The notes below the pieces were generated by a model, which saw only the letters and a program-made list of their open reading frames with translations, was not told where the DNA came from and ran no database searches. From Rotaria sordida (lineage: Eukaryota; Rotifera; Eurotatoria; Philodinida; Philodinidae), in assembly GCA_905250125.1 (NCBI GenBank), contig CAJNOL010000664.1:1-64000 (forward strand): a stretch of 64,000 bases of DNA, read 5' to 3'. Below, piece after piece: positions 63,100 to 64,000 of the stretch (positions are counted from its first letter, which is position 1; every line of letters starts with the position of its first letter). The position numbers were made by a program, and so were the translations under genes.

Positions 63100-64000
63100 T
63101 TATTTCACGGACACGAATGAAGCAACACTAGCCAAATTTATATTAGTGATGTATATATAAGCAATGTCTTATTTTTACCTATAGTATAGAACAACGTCGA
63201 CATATTAGTGTTATTCTGGTCGTCAGCACACAAGACTTCGTATAATACAGAGAGCAAACGTAAGTGTTTTGACATTGCATTTTCTTCAGAGAGCGTTTTT
63301 TATCATCAGTATTTATTGAATTTTTCTACTCTTAAATAGTATCACTAAGCTTATATTAAATATTTTTTTGGTATCATAGTAATTATTTTTCTGCCGGCAA
63401 AGATGTTCCAAAATTCTGTATGAAATGCATAACAAATATTAACTATTGTAAAGCCATTCTTGTCACAAAACGTCTGTAGCAGGAGGTGTTAATCAACTTT
63501 GTAAGGTCTCATGTAGAAAAAAGACCGTTCAACATTATGTTCTTTTACTACTCAAAGAGGTTTAACTTCGCTGAAAATTAGATATGATACCGTACAGATA
63601 AAAAGTGCTTCAGGAAATTTTTGTAGAGGGATTTCTCTTCAACTGGATTTTAGCGAAGAATTTGCTTAAGATATTGTCTTTAGACCAAATAGTTCTAATT
63701 AGATAATAGCTGTTTGTATGATATCAACAAAATTTGAGTCGGTAGCTTTTGAAAAAACCGTGTTTCTCCTAAGATGACTTTGTGGCCAGAATTATCCAGA
63801 AAATTCTCAAGTCATAATAACGAAGCGGGATAATGGAATCATTTGATACTTGTGTTATTCAATGCTCCATGATGAAGATAAAAATGATAAAAGATTCTTC
63901 AGTAACAGATAATGGGCACATAGTTCTGGAAAAAGGATGATTTCATTGAAATACCTCTAGCTCTAAAACTTTGATGTGTATTTTTCGGTCATGGTGAACA
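63100..64000. other. Window end, no confident gene
   Basis: A donor-like CAAACGTAAGTG at about 63257 could end a 5' exon of a gene beyond the window, but no coding exon is seen. Confidence 0.25.

Overview
This window is AT-rich eukaryotic DNA, most likely from a bdelloid rotifer. Three signs point there: multi-exon genes with very short introns (mostly 50-62 bp); a single-exon protein joining an arginine-type ADP-ribosyltransferase domain to kinesin-light-chain-like TPRs, a family that is expanded in bdelloids; and dispersed blocks of TGTGGG/CCCACA, the hexamer reported as the bdelloid telomere repeat. The genus cannot be decided here. No rRNA, tRNA, CRISPR array or prokaryote-style operon was seen.

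Layout: 0-4.8 kb is gene-poor (a 20-bp minisatellite, a large direct repeat, a small Cys/Gly-rich ORF and a fold-back element). At 4.8-6.6 kb is a single-exon F-box protein (+), and at 8.1-9.4 kb a divergent three-exon F-box paralogue (-). At 12.2-17.1 kb is an ABCC/MRP-type ABC transporter (-). From 17 to 26 kb is a desert with short inverted-repeat elements, a LINE fragment and a 620-bp fold-back. At 26.5-30.3 kb is a VIT-vWA-DUF2135-ZZ-ZZ protein (+). At 32-33.3 kb are a fold-back and a hAT-type MITE. At 34.8-35.8 kb is an RBR ubiquitin ligase (+), followed by a dead Tc1/mariner transposase. At 39.6-42 kb is the ART-TPR protein (-). At 44.5-47.5 kb is a telomere-like G-rich block interrupted by two hAT-type elements with 8-bp target duplications. 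At 47.6-50.1 kb is a membrane-anchored GMC oxidoreductase (-). At 52.4-58.6 kb is an 11-exon cell-surface protein with a Thr/Ser stalk (-). From 58.6 kb to the end is repeat-rich and apparently gene-free.

The genes do not form an obvious pathway: membrane transport, ubiquitin-linked proteins (two F-box, one RBR), a redox enzyme, an ADP-ribosyltransferase and a surface receptor-like protein. The clearest unexplained pattern is a family of about fourteen short inverted repeats, each a G-rich TGTGGG-like arm followed by a C-rich CCCACA arm, spread through intergenic DNA about every 4-5 kb. All are in the orientation expected of head-to-head telomere fusions, none lies in an exon or intron, and one starts exactly at the end of a duplicated segment. 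The second notable pattern is the surface-protein gene, in which six consecutive symmetric phase-2 mini-exons encode the Thr/Ser stalk.
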